A stretch of DNA of 64,000 nucleotides from Lysobacter antibioticus HS124 (GCF_000336385.2 NZ_HG424513.1:1-64000); one strand, 5' to 3'. Positions 27,101 through 38,750 are shown, numbered from the stretch's first letter. Notes: generated by a model not told the origin, from the letters alone. A program made the numbers and translations.

Positions 27101-27378
27101 ACCTGCACATCGCCCAGGAATTCCCGGGCTTCTGGGAAGGCCACAAGGCCGAGCTCGCGCTCGACATCCTCAACGTCGGCAACCTGCTGAACAAGGATTG
27201 GGGCCGGGTCGAAGAAGTCGCCTTCCCGGGCATGCGCGGCATCGTCGACTACGGCGGCGTGGACCCGGCGACCGGCAAGTACGTCTACCGCTTCACCAAG
27301 CCGGATCCGGAGCAGATCTACGACGAGAAGGGCATCTCGCGCTGGGCGGCTCAGCTGAGCTTCCACTACCGCTTCTGA
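24148..27378 (+). CDS. TonB-dependent receptor, Oar-like, with carboxypeptidase-regulatory domain
   Basis: A 1076-residue outer-membrane receptor. The signal peptide ends at VFAQ. A carboxypeptidase-regulatory-like domain (about 30-115, SAGIAGRVLGADGQPVTGAE) comes before the plug (about 125-270, with YNVIRVDGISTND and GGVINAVTKSGTNEFHGS). The beta-barrel closes at an aromatic C-terminus (LSFHYRF). This is the Oar/OmpA-related type common in Xanthomonadaceae. Codon use is strongly biased to C-ending codons, more than in most neighbours, suggesting high expression. The ligand is unknown; peptides or large polymers are plausible. It is monocistronic, with a strong terminator after it. Confidence 0.92.
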   Translation: MTHRNRVRTSKLTLGLLAVLATAPVFAQSTSAGIAGRVLGADGQPVTGAEVTITHTESGTVSRAVTGADGRYNARGLRVGGPYTVVINKEGAGTASQDGVYLNLDKVNEVDVALNNSVTTLDAVQAIAAGGSEVFSSTKMGAGSTITREQLESMPTINRNLQDFVRLDPRVVLTDKSRNEISVGGQNPRYNVIRVDGISTNDSFGLGGNGLPTPRQPFSMDVVDEVSVDVANYDVTISGGTGGVINAVTKSGTNEFHGSLYGVYRDNDWSGKNQNDVRPQLFDSESTYGGTFGGPLVKDKLFFFVNYEKYTGKEVFTGNSSFGPPGSGANNIVNITQAQIDDVINTSKSVYGFDPGDLSLPSLDTKSEEYGIKFDWNINDQHRANFRYAKSEQSTAFLQGFGTNSLALNSYHYINDFEFKTYTAQLFSDWTDVFSTEAKVSYRDYSAVRSPRFDLPAIAVRFGSNTLNLGTEENTHANVLETKTWNAFFAGNLFLGDHTVKFGADYESNEVYNLFGRRVNGVYTFNSPADYRAGRSSRYQLFYPAGGQLDNMAAEFTQKNLGLFVQDTWAVNDKLSLTFGIRYDRAMVDDKPTFNPAASALFGVRNDNNIDGTDMWAPRFGFNYTFDSERPTQLRGGIGLFRGGTPTVWLANPYSNNGLSYTDYVFTNGINGFSPNPDAQLGLVNAAGGAAGATQSVDFIEKDLNLPSVWKANLAFETELPWYGIVASAETVVTSVNDALYYQQLNLGAATKTGQDGRNIYWDANGLAATSWNAEGVACLRETGLNGSSCTNSRTNARARRATAYNDAIIARQTSKGESQQFTLSLSKPFNNSDWSWSVAYTYTHADEVSPLTSSTSSSQLGNVAVFQANEEVAARSSYEIRDRFTAAINWKHAFFGDNKTTVSLFYEGRSGRPYSYAFDNDANGDGRFNDLLYIPKGPGDVLFRNAAEEAAFWEFFNNDEYMRSHAGQVAQRNAVRGKWVNQFDLHIAQEFPGFWEGHKAELALDILNVGNLLNKDWGRVEEVAFPGMRGIVDYGGVDPATGKYVYRFTKPDPEQIYDEKGISRWAAQLSFHYRF

Positions 27379-27405
27379 TTCTTGCGGTATCTGGCGAAAA
27401 CCGAG

Positions 27406-27440
27406 AACGGCCGGGGCGATGCCCCGGCCGTTTTCTTTTT
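27406..27440 (+). terminator. Rho-independent terminator of the Oar-like gene
   Basis: AACGGCCGGGGC and GCCCCGGCCGTT form a perfect 12-base-pair stem with a three-base loop followed by TTCTTTTT, about 28 bases after the stop codon. Confidence 0.92.
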
Positions 27441-27584
27441 TATGGGGCCGCCGATTTCGCGGCCGGGCAGGGTGGGGCGGCACGGCCGCGGACCGGTCCG
27501 GCCGGGGGCGCGGCCTCCGCAGTCCCGCGGACAAGCTGCTAGAGTCCTTTCCCACTAATCGATGAAAACGCAGAGAAAAACGCA

Positions 27585-28967
27585 ATGACCGCAACCCCCG
27601 CCACGGCCGTCCTGCCGACGGTCAACGCCCGCATCTACCCCAAGGGCGGACTCGACGTCCTGTCCCGCGACGAGGTCGCGCGCCTGCGCGACGCGTCCAC
27701 CGGCATGCACGACCTGCTGCGCCGCTGCGCCCTGGCCGTGCTGACCAGCGGCAGCGCTTCCGACGACCCGCGCGCCGCGCGCGAGCTCTACCCCGACTTC
27801 GACATCGAGGTCCACCAGCAGGACCGCGGCGTGCGCATCGACCTGCGCCACGCCCCGGCCATGGCCTTCGTCGACGGCGAGATCATCCGCGGCGTCGCCG
27901 AGCTGCTGTTCGCGGTGGTCCGCGACCTGGCCTATACCGCGATCGAGCTCGGCAAGGGCGGCGGCCGCGACCTGGGCAGCAGCGACGGCCTCACCGACTC
28001 GGTGTTCGGCCTGCTGCGCAACGCCCGCATCCTGCACCCGGCCGACCCCAACCTGGTGGTCTGCTGGGGCGGCCACTCCATCTCGCGCGACGAGTACATC
28101 TACACCAAGCAGGTCGGCTACGAGCTGGGCCTGCGCGGCCTGGACATCTGCACCGGCTGCGGCCCGGGCGCGATGAAGGGGCCGATGAAGGGCGCGACGA
28201 TCGCCCACGCCAAGCAGCGCCGCCGCAACATGCGTTACATCGGCATCACCGAGCCGGGCATCATCGCCGCCGAGTCGCCGAACCCGATCGTCAACCACCT
28301 GGTGATCATGCCGGACATCGAGAAGCGCCTGGAGGCCTTCGTCCGCATGGGCCACGGCATCATCGTGTTCCCGGGCGGCGTCGGCACCGCCGAGGAAATC
28401 CTGTACCTGCTCGGCATCCTGCTGCGCGAGGAGAACGCCGAACTGCCGTTCCCGTTGATCCTGACCGGCCCGACCGCGTCGGCGCCGTATTTCGAGCAGA
28501 TCGACAAGTTCCTGCGCCTGACCCTGGGCGAGGCGGCGACCTCGCGCTACGAAATCATCGTCGGCGACCCGGAGCAGGTGGCCAAGCGCATGAGCAGCGG
28601 CATCCGCCGGGTGCGCGAGTACCGCATCGAGCAGAAGGACTCGTTCTTCTTCAACTGGTCGGTCGACATCCCGCTGGAGTTCCAGAAGCCGTTCGTGCCG
28701 ACCCACGAGGCCATGGCCGCGCTGGACCTGCACCACGGCCGCAAGCCGCACGAGCTGGCCGCCGACCTGCGCCGGGCGTTTTCCGGCATCGTCGCCGGTA
28801 ATGTCAAGGAAGACGGCATGCGCCGGATCGAGGAGTTCGGCCCGTTCGAAATCCACGGCGATCCGGACATGATGCAGTCGCTGGATGCGCTGCTGCGGGC
28901 CTTCGTCGAACAGCGGCGGATGAAGATCGCCGGCGAGTACCGCCCCTGCTATCGCGTGGTCACCTGA
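27585..28967 (+). CDS. ppnN: Pyrimidine/purine-5'-nucleotide nucleosidase PpnN
   Basis: A 460-residue PpnN (YgdH) homologue, which splits nucleoside monophosphates to base and ribose-5-phosphate and in E. coli is stimulated by (p)ppGpp. The central LOG/Rossmann domain has VVCWGGHSISRDEYIYTKQVG, CTGCGPGAMKGPMKGA and the signature FPGGVGTAEEI. It is flanked by an N-terminal DUF4478 part and a C-terminal DUF3412 part (WSVDIPLEFQKPF onward), the three-part layout and length of E. coli PpnN (454 residues). It is a single-gene unit between the receptor and tRNA-Asn. Confidence 0.94.
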   Translation: MTATPATAVLPTVNARIYPKGGLDVLSRDEVARLRDASTGMHDLLRRCALAVLTSGSASDDPRAARELYPDFDIEVHQQDRGVRIDLRHAPAMAFVDGEIIRGVAELLFAVVRDLAYTAIELGKGGGRDLGSSDGLTDSVFGLLRNARILHPADPNLVVCWGGHSISRDEYIYTKQVGYELGLRGLDICTGCGPGAMKGPMKGATIAHAKQRRRNMRYIGITEPGIIAAESPNPIVNHLVIMPDIEKRLEAFVRMGHGIIVFPGGVGTAEEILYLLGILLREENAELPFPLILTGPTASAPYFEQIDKFLRLTLGEAATSRYEIIVGDPEQVAKRMSSGIRRVREYRIEQKDSFFFNWSVDIPLEFQKPFVPTHEAMAALDLHHGRKPHELAADLRRAFSGIVAGNVKEDGMRRIEEFGPFEIHGDPDMMQSLDALLRAFVEQRRMKIAGEYRPCYRVVT

Positions 28968-29018
28968 ACGGGTATCATGCCGGGCTCCGGCGTCGGCGCT
29001 TCGTTTCTCACTCGAGTG

Positions 29019-29047
29019 TTGACGCCGGGCCGTTCAATAAGCATCAT
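29019..29047 (+). promoter_or_regulatory. Candidate promoter of tRNA-Asn
   Basis: TTGACG (29019-29024) and CATCAT (29042-29047) are 17 bases apart, with the -10 hexamer ending 10 bases before the mature tRNA 5' end. Confidence 0.45.
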
Positions 29048-29057
29048 ATGCAGCCCC

Positions 29058-29134
29058 GCCCGAATAGCTCAGCCGGTTAGAGCACTTGACTGTTAATCAG
29101 GGGGTCGTTGGTTCGAGTCCAACTTCGGGCGCCA
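29058..29134 (+). tRNA. tRNA-Asn(GTT)
   Basis: A complete cloverleaf of 77 bases including an encoded CCA. The acceptor strands GCCCGAA and TTCGGGC pair fully, the T arm is GTTGG-TTCGAGT-CCAAC, and the anticodon GTT is at 29092-29094 within the loop CTGTTAA. Followed by a strong terminator. No integrase gene is near, so there is no sign that it serves as an attachment site here. Confidence 0.97.
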
Positions 29135-29139
29135 TATTC

Positions 29140-29171
29140 AAAAAAGCCTCGCAGCGATGCGGGGCTTTTTT
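29140..29171. terminator. Terminator after tRNA-Asn, potentially bidirectional
   Basis: AAAAAAGCCTCGC pairs with GCGGGGCTTTTTT (one G-T pair in the GC part) around a six-base loop, six bases after the tRNA. The A run on one side and the T run on the other would allow termination in both directions. Confidence 0.9.
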
Positions 29172-29177
29172 CTTTTT

Positions 29178-29286
29178 GGGATTGGGGATTGGGGATTGGG
29201 GATTGGTTTGGTGGGAGGACGGTTTCGTTCGTGCCGGGCAGGCGATGACTAAGGCGGGGCCGTGCGGCAACCCGAATCCCCAATCC
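29178..29286. repeat. GGGATT-family inverted-repeat element
   Basis: Four tandem GGGATTG units (29178-29205) face a shorter right arm (ACCCGAATCCCCAATCCT, 29270-29287). The enclosed 64 bases contain no gene. The whole 343-base gap between tRNA-Asn and fimT has only this element, the terminator, and the fimT leader. Confidence 0.75.
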
Positions 29287-29477
29287 TCGATCCGCGCAAT
29301 CGCCGCGTGCGGCGCAGCGGACGGTGCCGGTCGACCCTCCGGACGTGACGCTGGTCGGAATATTTTTCCCCCTCGGACCATTGGCCGACCCAGCCCGACC
29401 GCTCGTCGGTGTGGCGGGTTTTCCAAGTAATTCCGACTGTTAGCATCGTCGCTGTCCTCTGGGGAAGAGAACCGCAC

Positions 29478-30014
29478 ATGCGCCGTGCCGCCGGCTTCAC
29501 GCTGATCGAGCTGATGGTGACGATCGGGATCGCCGCGATCCTGCTCGCCCTGGCTCTGCCGAGTTTTACCGAATCCATCCGGTCCAACCGGGTGTCGACC
29601 GCGACCAACCAAATGCTGGCGACGTTCAATCTCGCTCGCGCCGAGGCCTTGCGCAGCAAGAGCCAGGCCTGGGTTTGCCCGAGCAACCCGACTCGTGACG
29701 ACTGCGGGGCGGAATGGAAGGACGGCATGCTCGTATGGACCGACGAGAACGGCGACGGCAATCGCAATAAGACGACCGAAGTCAAGCGAGTGATCGAGCC
29801 GCTGGACGGGGTCACCCTCAGCTTTCCGGACACGACGCCGATCGGTTTCGACGACCGCGGCCGCGCGATCCAGAAGTCGGGAAACACCGTCACGGTCAGA
29901 AGTTTCAACTTCTCCATGAAGGCGGATACCTGCAAGCCCGGCGCCTACAACGTGCGCTCGTTCGACATCAATCGCATCGGTCGCGTCAGCGTGACCAAGG
30001 GAGCCTGCCCATGA
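29478..30014 (+). CDS. fimT: Type IV pilus minor pilin FimT (GspH/FimT family)
   Basis: A 178-residue prepilin. The class III signal MRRAAG is cut before Phe by PilD, followed by the conserved FTLIELMVTIGIAAILLALALPSF helix with Glu at +5. The globular part has the GspH/FimT shape, including SNRVSTATNQMLATFNLARAEALRS and the cysteine pairs CPSNPTRDDC and CKPG...GAC. The ATG at 29478 is chosen over an upstream in-frame ATG at 29409 because it gives the short prepilin leader and follows GGGGAAGAG. It is the first gene of the fimT-pilVWXY1E operon. Minor pilins of this set prime pilus assembly, and FimT-type pilins can bind DNA in natural transformation. Confidence 0.92.
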   Translation: MRRAAGFTLIELMVTIGIAAILLALALPSFTESIRSNRVSTATNQMLATFNLARAEALRSKSQAWVCPSNPTRDDCGAEWKDGMLVWTDENGDGNRNKTTEVKRVIEPLDGVTLSFPDTTPIGFDDRGRAIQKSGNTVTVRSFNFSMKADTCKPGAYNVRSFDINRIGRVSVTKGACP

Positions 30015-30493
30015 GCCGTCGACCTGCCCGTCGGCCTGTGTCCGCCCGAGCGCAGCGCGGCCTCAGCCTCATCGAAGTCCTGATCGCGGTGTTGGTCATG
30101 GGTCTGGGGCTGCTCGGCCTGGCGATGCTGCAGGCGACCAACCTGCGCCTGTCGCAGAGCGCCAACCAGCGCACCATCGCCACCAACCTGTCCAGCGACC
30201 TGCTCGACGACATTCGCTCCAACCGCCTGCTGGCGGCCAAGTACGGCGGCACCTACAACGCCTCGTCGGCGGCGGCGAACGCCAGCTGCGCGCGGATCAA
30301 CAAGCTGACCCCGGACGATCGCAAGGCGGCGTTCACCTGCCGCATGCGTCAGGCATTGGGCGAGTCGGCGGTAGCGACGGTGGTCGTCAACGCCAATAAG
30401 ACGGTCAGAATCGAGATCGTGTGGGACGACGATAAGCGCTGGAGCTCGCTTCCCGGCGCCGGCACCAAATTCGAAATGGAGAGCGCGCTGTGA
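30011..30493 (+). CDS. pilV: Type IV pilus minor pilin PilV
   Basis: A 160-residue prepilin starting at an ATG overlapping the fimT stop. The leader is basic (RRPARRPVSARAQRG) and is cut before LSLIEVLIAVLVMGLGLLGLAMLQATNL, the PilV-type hydrophobic helix with Glu5. The C-terminal domain is small, with one Cys pair (C93-region ASCARIN and FTCRMR). It primes the pilus tip complex with FimT, PilW, PilX and PilY1. Its stop overlaps the pilW start. Confidence 0.92.
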   Translation: MSRRPARRPVSARAQRGLSLIEVLIAVLVMGLGLLGLAMLQATNLRLSQSANQRTIATNLSSDLLDDIRSNRLLAAKYGGTYNASSAAANASCARINKLTPDDRKAAFTCRMRQALGESAVATVVVNANKTVRIEIVWDDDKRWSSLPGAGTKFEMESAL

Positions 30494-31725
30494 GCCGACG
30501 ACTGCAACAAGGCTTGTCACTGATCGAGTTGATGGTGGCATTGCTGTTGAGCGGCCTGCTGCTGTTGGGCTTGGTCGAGATCTTCAGCGCTTCGCGGGCG
30601 TCTTATCAGATGGCGCAGGGCTTGGCGCGTACGCAGGAAAGCTCGCGTTTCGCGATCGATGCGCTGCAGCGCGACGCGCGCATGAGCGGTCATTTCGGCT
30701 GTGTCTCCGATCAGGCCCACTTCTATGCCGGCAACGGCATGTTCGGCGAACTGTTCCTGTCTGATCGCAGCAACTACACGACCGTTCCAGCTGCACGCGA
30801 GGCGCTGCGGTTCGACTATTCGGTCCGCGGCTACGAGGCGCGCAACACCGGTCCCGCCGATACCGTAAGTTTGATCGCGGATCCCGTCGTAGGCAGCGCA
30901 GCGGACTGGGTGCCCGCGGTGCAGAATGATTTTTTCAATTCATTGGATCCAAGGCCGATCCGCGGCAGCGATCTCTTGGTGCTGCGTGTCCTTTCGCCGG
31001 AAAGCGCGGAAGTGATCGGCTTCACCACAGGCAACCCGGCGACGATCCGGGTCAATCCGGGCCAGACCCAGTGGGGCTCGTTGACGCGCGCAGTAGCCAC
31101 GCCCGGTTTGTTCGGCATCGCCGACTGCCGCTCGGTCGTGCTGTTCCAGGCCAGCGCCGTCGCCGATGTCAGCGGCGCCAAGGTTCTCACCGTGCGGACC
31201 ACGGGCGTCAACCAGATCGCCTTCGACGGATCCGACACCTTCGCATCGGGTCAGGCCCGTCTGTACCGCGCTGACAGCTACCTCTATTACATCGGTCTCA
31301 AGAAGAACGCCGTCGATTTCACCGGAAAGGCAATTCCTACGCTGTATCGGGCTCGGTTCGATGCCGCTCCGGGTACGGACACTATCGCGGTGGCGTCCGA
31401 GGAAATCGTCGAGGGTGTGGAAAATATGCAGCTGCTGTTCGCCCAGGACATGGTCACCGACCCGACCCAGCCGCCGACTGGCGTGATCGATGCGGTGCGC
31501 ACGGCGGCCAATCTGCTGCCGGCCAGCGACAGCAGCGGCGGCTGGCAACGCGTCGGCGGCATGCAGGTCGGCTTGCTGATCCGCAGCACCGACCCGGCTT
31601 CGGCGCAGCAACGAACCGCGGCTACGCGTTCGCTCGGGACCCAGTTGACCTTGCCGGACGACCAGCGCTATCGCACTGTGTACGAAACCAGTATCGCTTT
31701 GCGCAACCGGCTGTACGGAAACTGA
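30490..31725 (+). CDS. pilW: Type IV pilus minor pilin PilW
   Basis: A 411-residue prepilin starting at a GTG overlapping the pilV stop (GTGA). The leader MSRRLQQG is cut before LSLIELMVALLLSGLLLLGLVEIF. The family phrase SRASYQMAQGLARTQESSRFAIDALQRDARMSGHFGC follows, and the large globular domain includes two Cys residues (GHFGC and ADCRSV). The length suits the longer PilW forms of Xanthomonadaceae. Predicted to sit in the initiation complex at the pilus tip. Confidence 0.92.
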   Translation: MSRRLQQGLSLIELMVALLLSGLLLLGLVEIFSASRASYQMAQGLARTQESSRFAIDALQRDARMSGHFGCVSDQAHFYAGNGMFGELFLSDRSNYTTVPAAREALRFDYSVRGYEARNTGPADTVSLIADPVVGSAADWVPAVQNDFFNSLDPRPIRGSDLLVLRVLSPESAEVIGFTTGNPATIRVNPGQTQWGSLTRAVATPGLFGIADCRSVVLFQASAVADVSGAKVLTVRTTGVNQIAFDGSDTFASGQARLYRADSYLYYIGLKKNAVDFTGKAIPTLYRARFDAAPGTDTIAVASEEIVEGVENMQLLFAQDMVTDPTQPPTGVIDAVRTAANLLPASDSSGGWQRVGGMQVGLLIRSTDPASAQQRTAATRSLGTQLTLPDDQRYRTVYETSIALRNRLYGN

Positions 31726-31733
31726 GGCCTGCC

Positions 31734-32249
31734 ATGAATATCATCCGTACCCGTTCGTATCCCAAGTTCCAGCGCAGTCAGCGCGGAGTGGTGCTGTACG
31801 TCGCCTTGATCATGTTGATCTTGCTGGCGCTGCTGGGCATTACCGCGATGCAGGTCACCGGTCTGCAAGAGCGTATGACGGCCAGCTATCGCTCTACCAA
31901 TATGGCATTCCAGAATGCCGAAGGCCGCGCCCGCGGTAAGGAAAGCGATTTGCAGCGCCAGGTCCAGAGCGGCGGCGCCGAGGCCATCGACCTGGATGAG
32001 TCGGTCTGCACCGCCGGCTTCGACCCGTCGGGTTGGGCGGAAAAGCTCAAGTACGCCAACCCGCTACCGGCCAAGCTCAGTTATACGCGCCGCATCGACG
32101 AGTGCGTCTCCGGCGGCAGCGGTATCGGCATGGGCACCGCACCGGTCAGCGAGAACACCAATCTGATCTTCCAGGTCACGGCCTACGCCGTGGACCGCGG
32201 CGCGAACCCGGGTTCGGACGCCGTCATCGACACCATTTTCGTGCCCTGA
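31734..32249 (+). CDS. pilX: Type IV pilus assembly protein PilX
   Basis: A 171-residue PilX-type minor pilin. A longer leader (NIIRTRSYPKFQRSQRG) precedes VVLYVALIMLILLALLGITAMQVTGLQERMTA. The +5 position is Tyr-Val-Ala rather than Glu, as is usual for PilX/GspK-like pilins that cap the tip. The helix ends MTASYRSTNMAFQNAEGRAR. The two cysteines (C96-region VCTAGF and DECVSG) may form a disulfide. It lies 8 bases after pilW and 10 bases before pilY1. Confidence 0.9.
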   Translation: MNIIRTRSYPKFQRSQRGVVLYVALIMLILLALLGITAMQVTGLQERMTASYRSTNMAFQNAEGRARGKESDLQRQVQSGGAEAIDLDESVCTAGFDPSGWAEKLKYANPLPAKLSYTRRIDECVSGGSGIGMGTAPVSENTNLIFQVTAYAVDRGANPGSDAVIDTIFVP

Positions 32250-32259
32250 GGGTAACGTC

Positions 32260-35200
32260 ATGACTTCCCCGCGCATCTATCTACTCGCGCCGTTGGCGCT
32301 GGCGGTCGCCGCCGGCGGCTATTGGCTGTACAACGCCAACGCGATCCAGGCCGGCGGCTCGCTGGCGCAGACGCCGTTGAACTCGAGCGTGACCGTGCCG
32401 CCCGCGTTCGTCATGGCGGTCGACAACTCCGGTTCGATGACCTTCCAGACCCTGTTCCCGGGCAAGGACGGCGCGGCATTCTGGGAAGAGGACGCCGCTT
32501 CCACCAACGGCTTCTTCATCGGCACTGGCGTCAACGCGCGGCCGCGCACCCAGAACGACAGCAAGGATCTAGAGAACTTCCACCACACCATTCCGTCGAA
32601 CGACTATCGTATCGGCGACAATCGCTATGCGATTCCGCCGATCGATAATTTCGGCTTCGCGCGATCGCCCGACGTGAATCCGGCCTACTTCAATCCAAAC
32701 ATCACCTACTCACCCTGGAAACGGCCGAACGCATCCAACGAAATCGTCGATTATCCTCAGGCCAGCATCGCTGATACCCGAGTCGATCCGGACAAAGCGT
32801 CACCGACGATCAGCCTTGCGAGTAATTGGCGCATGAACGGGGGCGATAACCTGTTCATGGTGCCCAAGGGGGCGGTCCTGCCCAAGGATACGGTGTATTA
32901 CTCCGACGGCAATTGCGGTGGGCTGCGCGGCGGCAGCTGGCGCACGCTCAACAGCGCGACCACAGTCAGCGACTATTGCGAGATCTCCATCGAGTACTAT
33001 CCGGCGACGTTCTACCTCAAGTCCGCTACCGCCGGCTCCGCCTGGGGCTATACCGCGACGCCGACATTGGCCAAGAACGCGTGCGGCAATGGCTGCGACC
33101 TCTATAAATACGAGATCAAACCCGGCAATTATTCCACTGGGAAATACGCCGTTGCGATCCAGAATTTCGCCAACTGGTTCAGTTTCTACGGCAATCGCAA
33201 CCGCGCGATGAAGGCGGCGCTGACCTTGTCGCTCGAGCGCACCGAGAAGATGCGCGTCGGCATGTTCACGATTAATCCGACCAGCTACGGCGACGTGACT
33301 ATGCGGGATATGTCGGTGGCGGCCGAGAAAGCGGCGCTCTATAACGAAAAGCTGCTGACCTTGAACGCGAGCGGCGGCACGCCCAACCGCTTCGCTGTGG
33401 AGCATATCGGCAAGCAGTTCCTGCGCACCGACGCCGGCGCGCCGGTGAAGTACGCCTGTCAGATCAACGCCGGCATGCTGTTCACCGACGGCTACAGCAA
33501 CGGCGGGGGACCCGCGGTCGGCTCGCAGGACGCCGACATGCCCGCGCCGCTCGCCGATGGGCACCCCAATACGCTCGCCGATACCGCTGCGCTGTACTAC
33601 AAGACGACGCTGCGCAGCGACCTCGGCCTGGGCAAGGTGCCGGTTCCGGAGGCCTGCAATACCACCCCGAACGACCCCCGGCTGGACTGCCGCAAAGACC
33701 CGCACATGAACTTCTACGGGGTCACCCTCGGAGCTCGCGGCGACATTTACGGCGTGACCTACAATCCGGTCACCAACACCCCGGATCCTTACACCCCGGC
33801 GGGCTATCCGGCTTGGCGTGCTCTTCAGAACGATGCTCCCAGCACCGTCGACGAGATCTGGCACGCGACCATGAACGCGCGCGGCAAGTACATCAACGCC
33901 ACGACCCCTTCGGACATCACTTCGGCGATGCGCGAGATCCTGGCCTCGGTCGGCGGCGGCGCCACTCCGTCGGGCACCATCGGCCTGGTCGGCGCGCGCG
34001 TGGGCTCCAACACCTTGTCGGTCGAGCCGATCTACGAGTCGGCCAACAACGGTACCGACTGGTTCAGCCGGCTGACTGCGTATACGGCGGTCAACGATCC
34101 GGTCGCCGGGACCATCACCTTTACCCAGAAGTGGGAGGCCGCTTCCCAAATCACGGATGCGGGCCGTACGGTCCGGTTCGGCAAGACCACGGCCGGCAGC
34201 GTCAAGCCGACCGTAGGCGATTTCACCGCCACTGCGCTCGGCGCCACCGACGCGGCAGTGCAGACGGCGTTGTGCAGCGACGCGCTGCAGAACTGCGCCG
34301 GCAAGTTCAACCGCATCGACGGCGGCGTGACCGGCGCCGAAGCGGTGGCCTATCTGCGCGGCAGCCGGGCCCACGACGGCGGCAAACTGCGCAAGCGCAC
34401 CACGCTGCTCGGCGACATCGTCAATTCGACTCCGATCGTCTCCTCCAAGGGCGACGACTACGGCTATCGCGGCCTGCGCAGCGCCGACGGCCTGACTCCG
34501 GACGTGCTGAACTACGCCAACTATCTCAACACCAAGCGCACCAGTCGCAAGACCTTCGTCTATGTCGGCGCCAACGACGGCATGTTCCATGCCTTCGACG
34601 GCGACAGCGGCAAGGAGCAGTTCGCCTACATCCCGGCGACCTCGGTCGGGCACATGGGCAATCTGTTGTTCCCGTACCGCGCCGCCGATCGCAACGATCA
34701 GGTGTTCCAGCATCGCTACTTCGTCGATGGCCTGGTCACGGTCTCTGACGCCCACGACGGGAGCGCCTGGAAGACGGTGCTGGCCGCCAGCGTCGGCGCC
34801 GGTGGCAAGGGCGTGTTCGCGCTCGACGTGACCAGCCAGACCGCGCTGAACGTGCTGTGGGAAGTGAACGACATGTCCGGCGACGCCAACGGCGCCAAGG
34901 ACATCGGCAGCGTGCTGGGCAAGATCGCCATCGTTCCGGTCAAGGAAGCCGGCGGCGCGATCAAGTGGAAGGCCATTTTCGGCAACGGCTACGACAGCGC
35001 GAACGGCAAGGCCGTGTTGTTCCTGGTCGATATCGCCGACGGCAAGGTCACTCGCATCACCGCTCAGGAAACCACCGGCACGCTGCCGACCCGGACCAAG
35101 AACGGCCTCGGTAACGTGGTGGTGATCGACCGCTACCAGGGCACCAGCGCCACTCAGGTCCGCGACGGCTTCGCCGACACGGTCTATGCCGGCGACCTCA

Positions 35201-36030
35201 ACGGCGCGGTGTGGAAGTTCGACTTGCGCAACAACACGGTCGGCTTCGGCGGCCAGCCGCTGTTCATCGCCCGCTACAACGACAACTACAGCCTGCGTCA
35301 GCCGATTCTCGGCGGCCTGGAAGCGACCACGGTCGGCAACGACGTGATGGTGCTGTTCGGCACCGGCAGCTTCTCGTTCACCGAAGATCCCAGCGACAAG
35401 GCGATGCAGAGCGTGTACGGCATCATCGACAAGGGTGCGGTCATCGCCGGCCGCAACGAGCTGCAGGCCCAGTACATCAACCAGGAAGTCGACACTACGG
35501 GCGCCGTGCTGCGCTATGTCGACGGCGGACGCCTGGACGCGACCAAGAAGGGCTGGTTCATCAACCTCGGCGTCGACACGGCCAAGAACGGCAACCCGGT
35601 TGCGACCGGCGAGCGCTTCATCGGCAATCCGCGCCTGCAGAACGGCATCCTGTTCTTCCCGACCTACGACCCGAACAGCACCGACGGCTGCTCGACCGAC
35701 GGCAACAACTGGCTGTACGGCCTGGACGCCTTGAGCGGTTCGGCCGGCCTGTCCAACGGGCGCATCGGCTCGGCCACCGGCAATCGCTTCGGCGACAAGG
35801 TCGGCGCGGTCAAGCTCAAGCGCCAGGGCAGCGGCACCGGTACGGCGCCGGTGAAGGACGTGGCCGTGGTGGCGACGCCGAAGACCGATATCCTGCCGGT
35901 TACGGCGACCGACGAAGAGATCGCCAAGGCGGTCGCGGCCAAGTGCTCGGTGATGGTGCAGACTTCGGGCTCGCAGCCGATCTATCTGCCGCGGCCGTGC
36001 GGACGCCAGTCCTGGCGCCAGATCCGATAA
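32260..36030 (+). CDS. pilY1: Type IV pilus tip adhesin/assembly factor PilY1
   Basis: A 1256-residue PilY1. A hydrophobic N-terminal segment (6-23) acts as signal. The N-terminal von Willebrand A-like domain has a MIDAS DxSxS motif, D55-N-S-G-S59, then a long insertion-rich region to about 600. The C-terminal PilY1 beta-propeller (about 640-1100) contains [20 protein letters not shown] and repeated blade-type [21 protein letters not shown] segments. PilY1 sits at the pilus tip and is needed for assembly, adhesion and surface sensing. It follows the minor pilins directly, and pilE is 12 bases downstream. Confidence 0.94.
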   Translation: MTSPRIYLLAPLALAVAAGGYWLYNANAIQAGGSLAQTPLNSSVTVPPAFVMAVDNSGSMTFQTLFPGKDGAAFWEEDAASTNGFFIGTGVNARPRTQNDSKDLENFHHTIPSNDYRIGDNRYAIPPIDNFGFARSPDVNPAYFNPNITYSPWKRPNASNEIVDYPQASIADTRVDPDKASPTISLASNWRMNGGDNLFMVPKGAVLPKDTVYYSDGNCGGLRGGSWRTLNSATTVSDYCEISIEYYPATFYLKSATAGSAWGYTATPTLAKNACGNGCDLYKYEIKPGNYSTGKYAVAIQNFANWFSFYGNRNRAMKAALTLSLERTEKMRVGMFTINPTSYGDVTMRDMSVAAEKAALYNEKLLTLNASGGTPNRFAVEHIGKQFLRTDAGAPVKYACQINAGMLFTDGYSNGGGPAVGSQDADMPAPLADGHPNTLADTAALYYKTTLRSDLGLGKVPVPEACNTTPNDPRLDCRKDPHMNFYGVTLGARGDIYGVTYNPVTNTPDPYTPAGYPAWRALQNDAPSTVDEIWHATMNARGKYINATTPSDITSAMREILASVGGGATPSGTIGLVGARVGSNTLSVEPIYESANNGTDWFSRLTAYTAVNDPVAGTITFTQKWEAASQITDAGRTVRFGKTTAGSVKPTVGDFTATALGATDAAVQTALCSDALQNCAGKFNRIDGGVTGAEAVAYLRGSRAHDGGKLRKRTTLLGDIVNSTPIVSSKGDDYGYRGLRSADGLTPDVLNYANYLNTKRTSRKTFVYVGANDGMFHAFDGDSGKEQFAYIPATSVGHMGNLLFPYRAADRNDQVFQHRYFVDGLVTVSDAHDGSAWKTVLAASVGAGGKGVFALDVTSQTALNVLWEVNDMSGDANGAKDIGSVLGKIAIVPVKEAGGAIKWKAIFGNGYDSANGKAVLFLVDIADGKVTRITAQETTGTLPTRTKNGLGNVVVIDRYQGTSATQVRDGFADTVYAGDLNGAVWKFDLRNNTVGFGGQPLFIARYNDNYSLRQPILGGLEATTVGNDVMVLFGTGSFSFTEDPSDKAMQSVYGIIDKGAVIAGRNELQAQYINQEVDTTGAVLRYVDGGRLDATKKGWFINLGVDTAKNGNPVATGERFIGNPRLQNGILFFPTYDPNSTDGCSTDGNNWLYGLDALSGSAGLSNGRIGSATGNRFGDKVGAVKLKRQGSGTGTAPVKDVAVVATPKTDILPVTATDEEIAKAVAAKCSVMVQTSGSQPIYLPRPCGRQSWRQIR

Positions 36031-36042
36031 CAGGGGACCGAC

Positions 36043-36489
36043 ATGACGTCTTACCGAAACCGTTCGATCGCGCGCCTGAGCCGGGGCTTCACCCTGATGG
36101 AGCTCATGGCGGTGGTGGCGATCGTGGCCATCCTGGTCGGCATCGCCGTGCCGACCTACCAAGACAGCGTGCGCAAGAGCCGGCGCGGCCAGGCCAAGTC
36201 GGACCTAGCCGAGGCGGCACAGGCGATGGAGCGTTACTACACCATCAACAACACCTACGTCGGCGCCAACCTGAGCGCGATCTACCACAATCCCCCGCAG
36301 TCGCCGAAGGACGGCACCGCGCAGTACACGATTTCCTTCGACGGCGCGGTCACCGCAAACCGCTTCGTGCTGCAGGCGGTGCCGAGCGCTTCGACCGGGC
36401 AGGACAAGGACAAGTGCGGGACCATGAATTTGTCCAATACCGGCGTGAAGGGACCGGCCTCGCTTCCGGCGGAGTGCTGGAACAAGTAA
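36043..36489 (+). CDS. pilE: Type IV pilin PilE (minor pilin)
   Basis: A 148-residue prepilin with leader ending LSRG, cut before [33 protein letters not shown]. The globular domain contains [22 protein letters not shown] and the C-terminal D-loop bounded by C126 and C144 (KCGTMN, then PAECW), the PilE layout. It is the last gene of the fimT-pilVWXY1E operon, whose product acts with the minor pilins rather than as the main subunit in this family. A strong hairpin terminator follows. Confidence 0.92.
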   Translation: MTSYRNRSIARLSRGFTLMELMAVVAIVAILVGIAVPTYQDSVRKSRRGQAKSDLAEAAQAMERYYTINNTYVGANLSAIYHNPPQSPKDGTAQYTISFDGAVTANRFVLQAVPSASTGQDKDKCGTMNLSNTGVKGPASLPAECWNK

Positions 36490-36520
36490 CTCCTCGCGCT
36501 GCCTGCCAGGGGCGCCGCGG

Positions 36521-36556
36521 CCAGGCCCGCTCCGGATCGGAGCGGGCCTGGCCGTT
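36521..36556 (+). terminator. Rho-independent terminator of the pilin operon
   Basis: CCAGGCCCGCTCCG and CGGAGCGGGCCTGG form a perfect 14-base-pair stem with loop GAT, followed by CCGTTTT, 31 bases after the pilE stop. Confidence 0.88.
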
Positions 36557-36659
36557 TTGGGGCGGGAGGAGGGCGTCTGGCGACGCTGCCAGGCGCTCAT
36601 CTCACCCGTTGAGACCGGGTTGGCTACACTGGTCGACTCCCCCGCGTTCGGATCGCACG

Positions 36660-38690
<2,031 letters not shown>

Positions 38691-38750
38691 GCGCCGCCGG
38701 GCGCCCACCGGAGCGGCGCGGAGCCGGTGGGAGCGGGGCGTTAAGAGGGC

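Noticed and set aside
24004-27594. 1196-residue open frame on the minus strand
   Set aside because: It is the antisense of the Oar-like receptor; high GC third positions keep the opposite strand open, and no domain is seen.
29058-29134. tRNA-Asn as an integration site of a mobile element
   Set aside because: No integrase or duplicated tRNA 3' end was found nearby; the pilin operon downstream is core.
32800-36162. 1120-residue open frame on the minus strand
   Set aside because: Antisense shadow of pilY1 with His/Arg/Asp-rich composition and no recognisable domain.
36600-36659. LexA box upstream of uvrB
   Set aside because: No palindrome matching known LexA sites was found; only a TACACT -10-like hexamer without a convincing -35.
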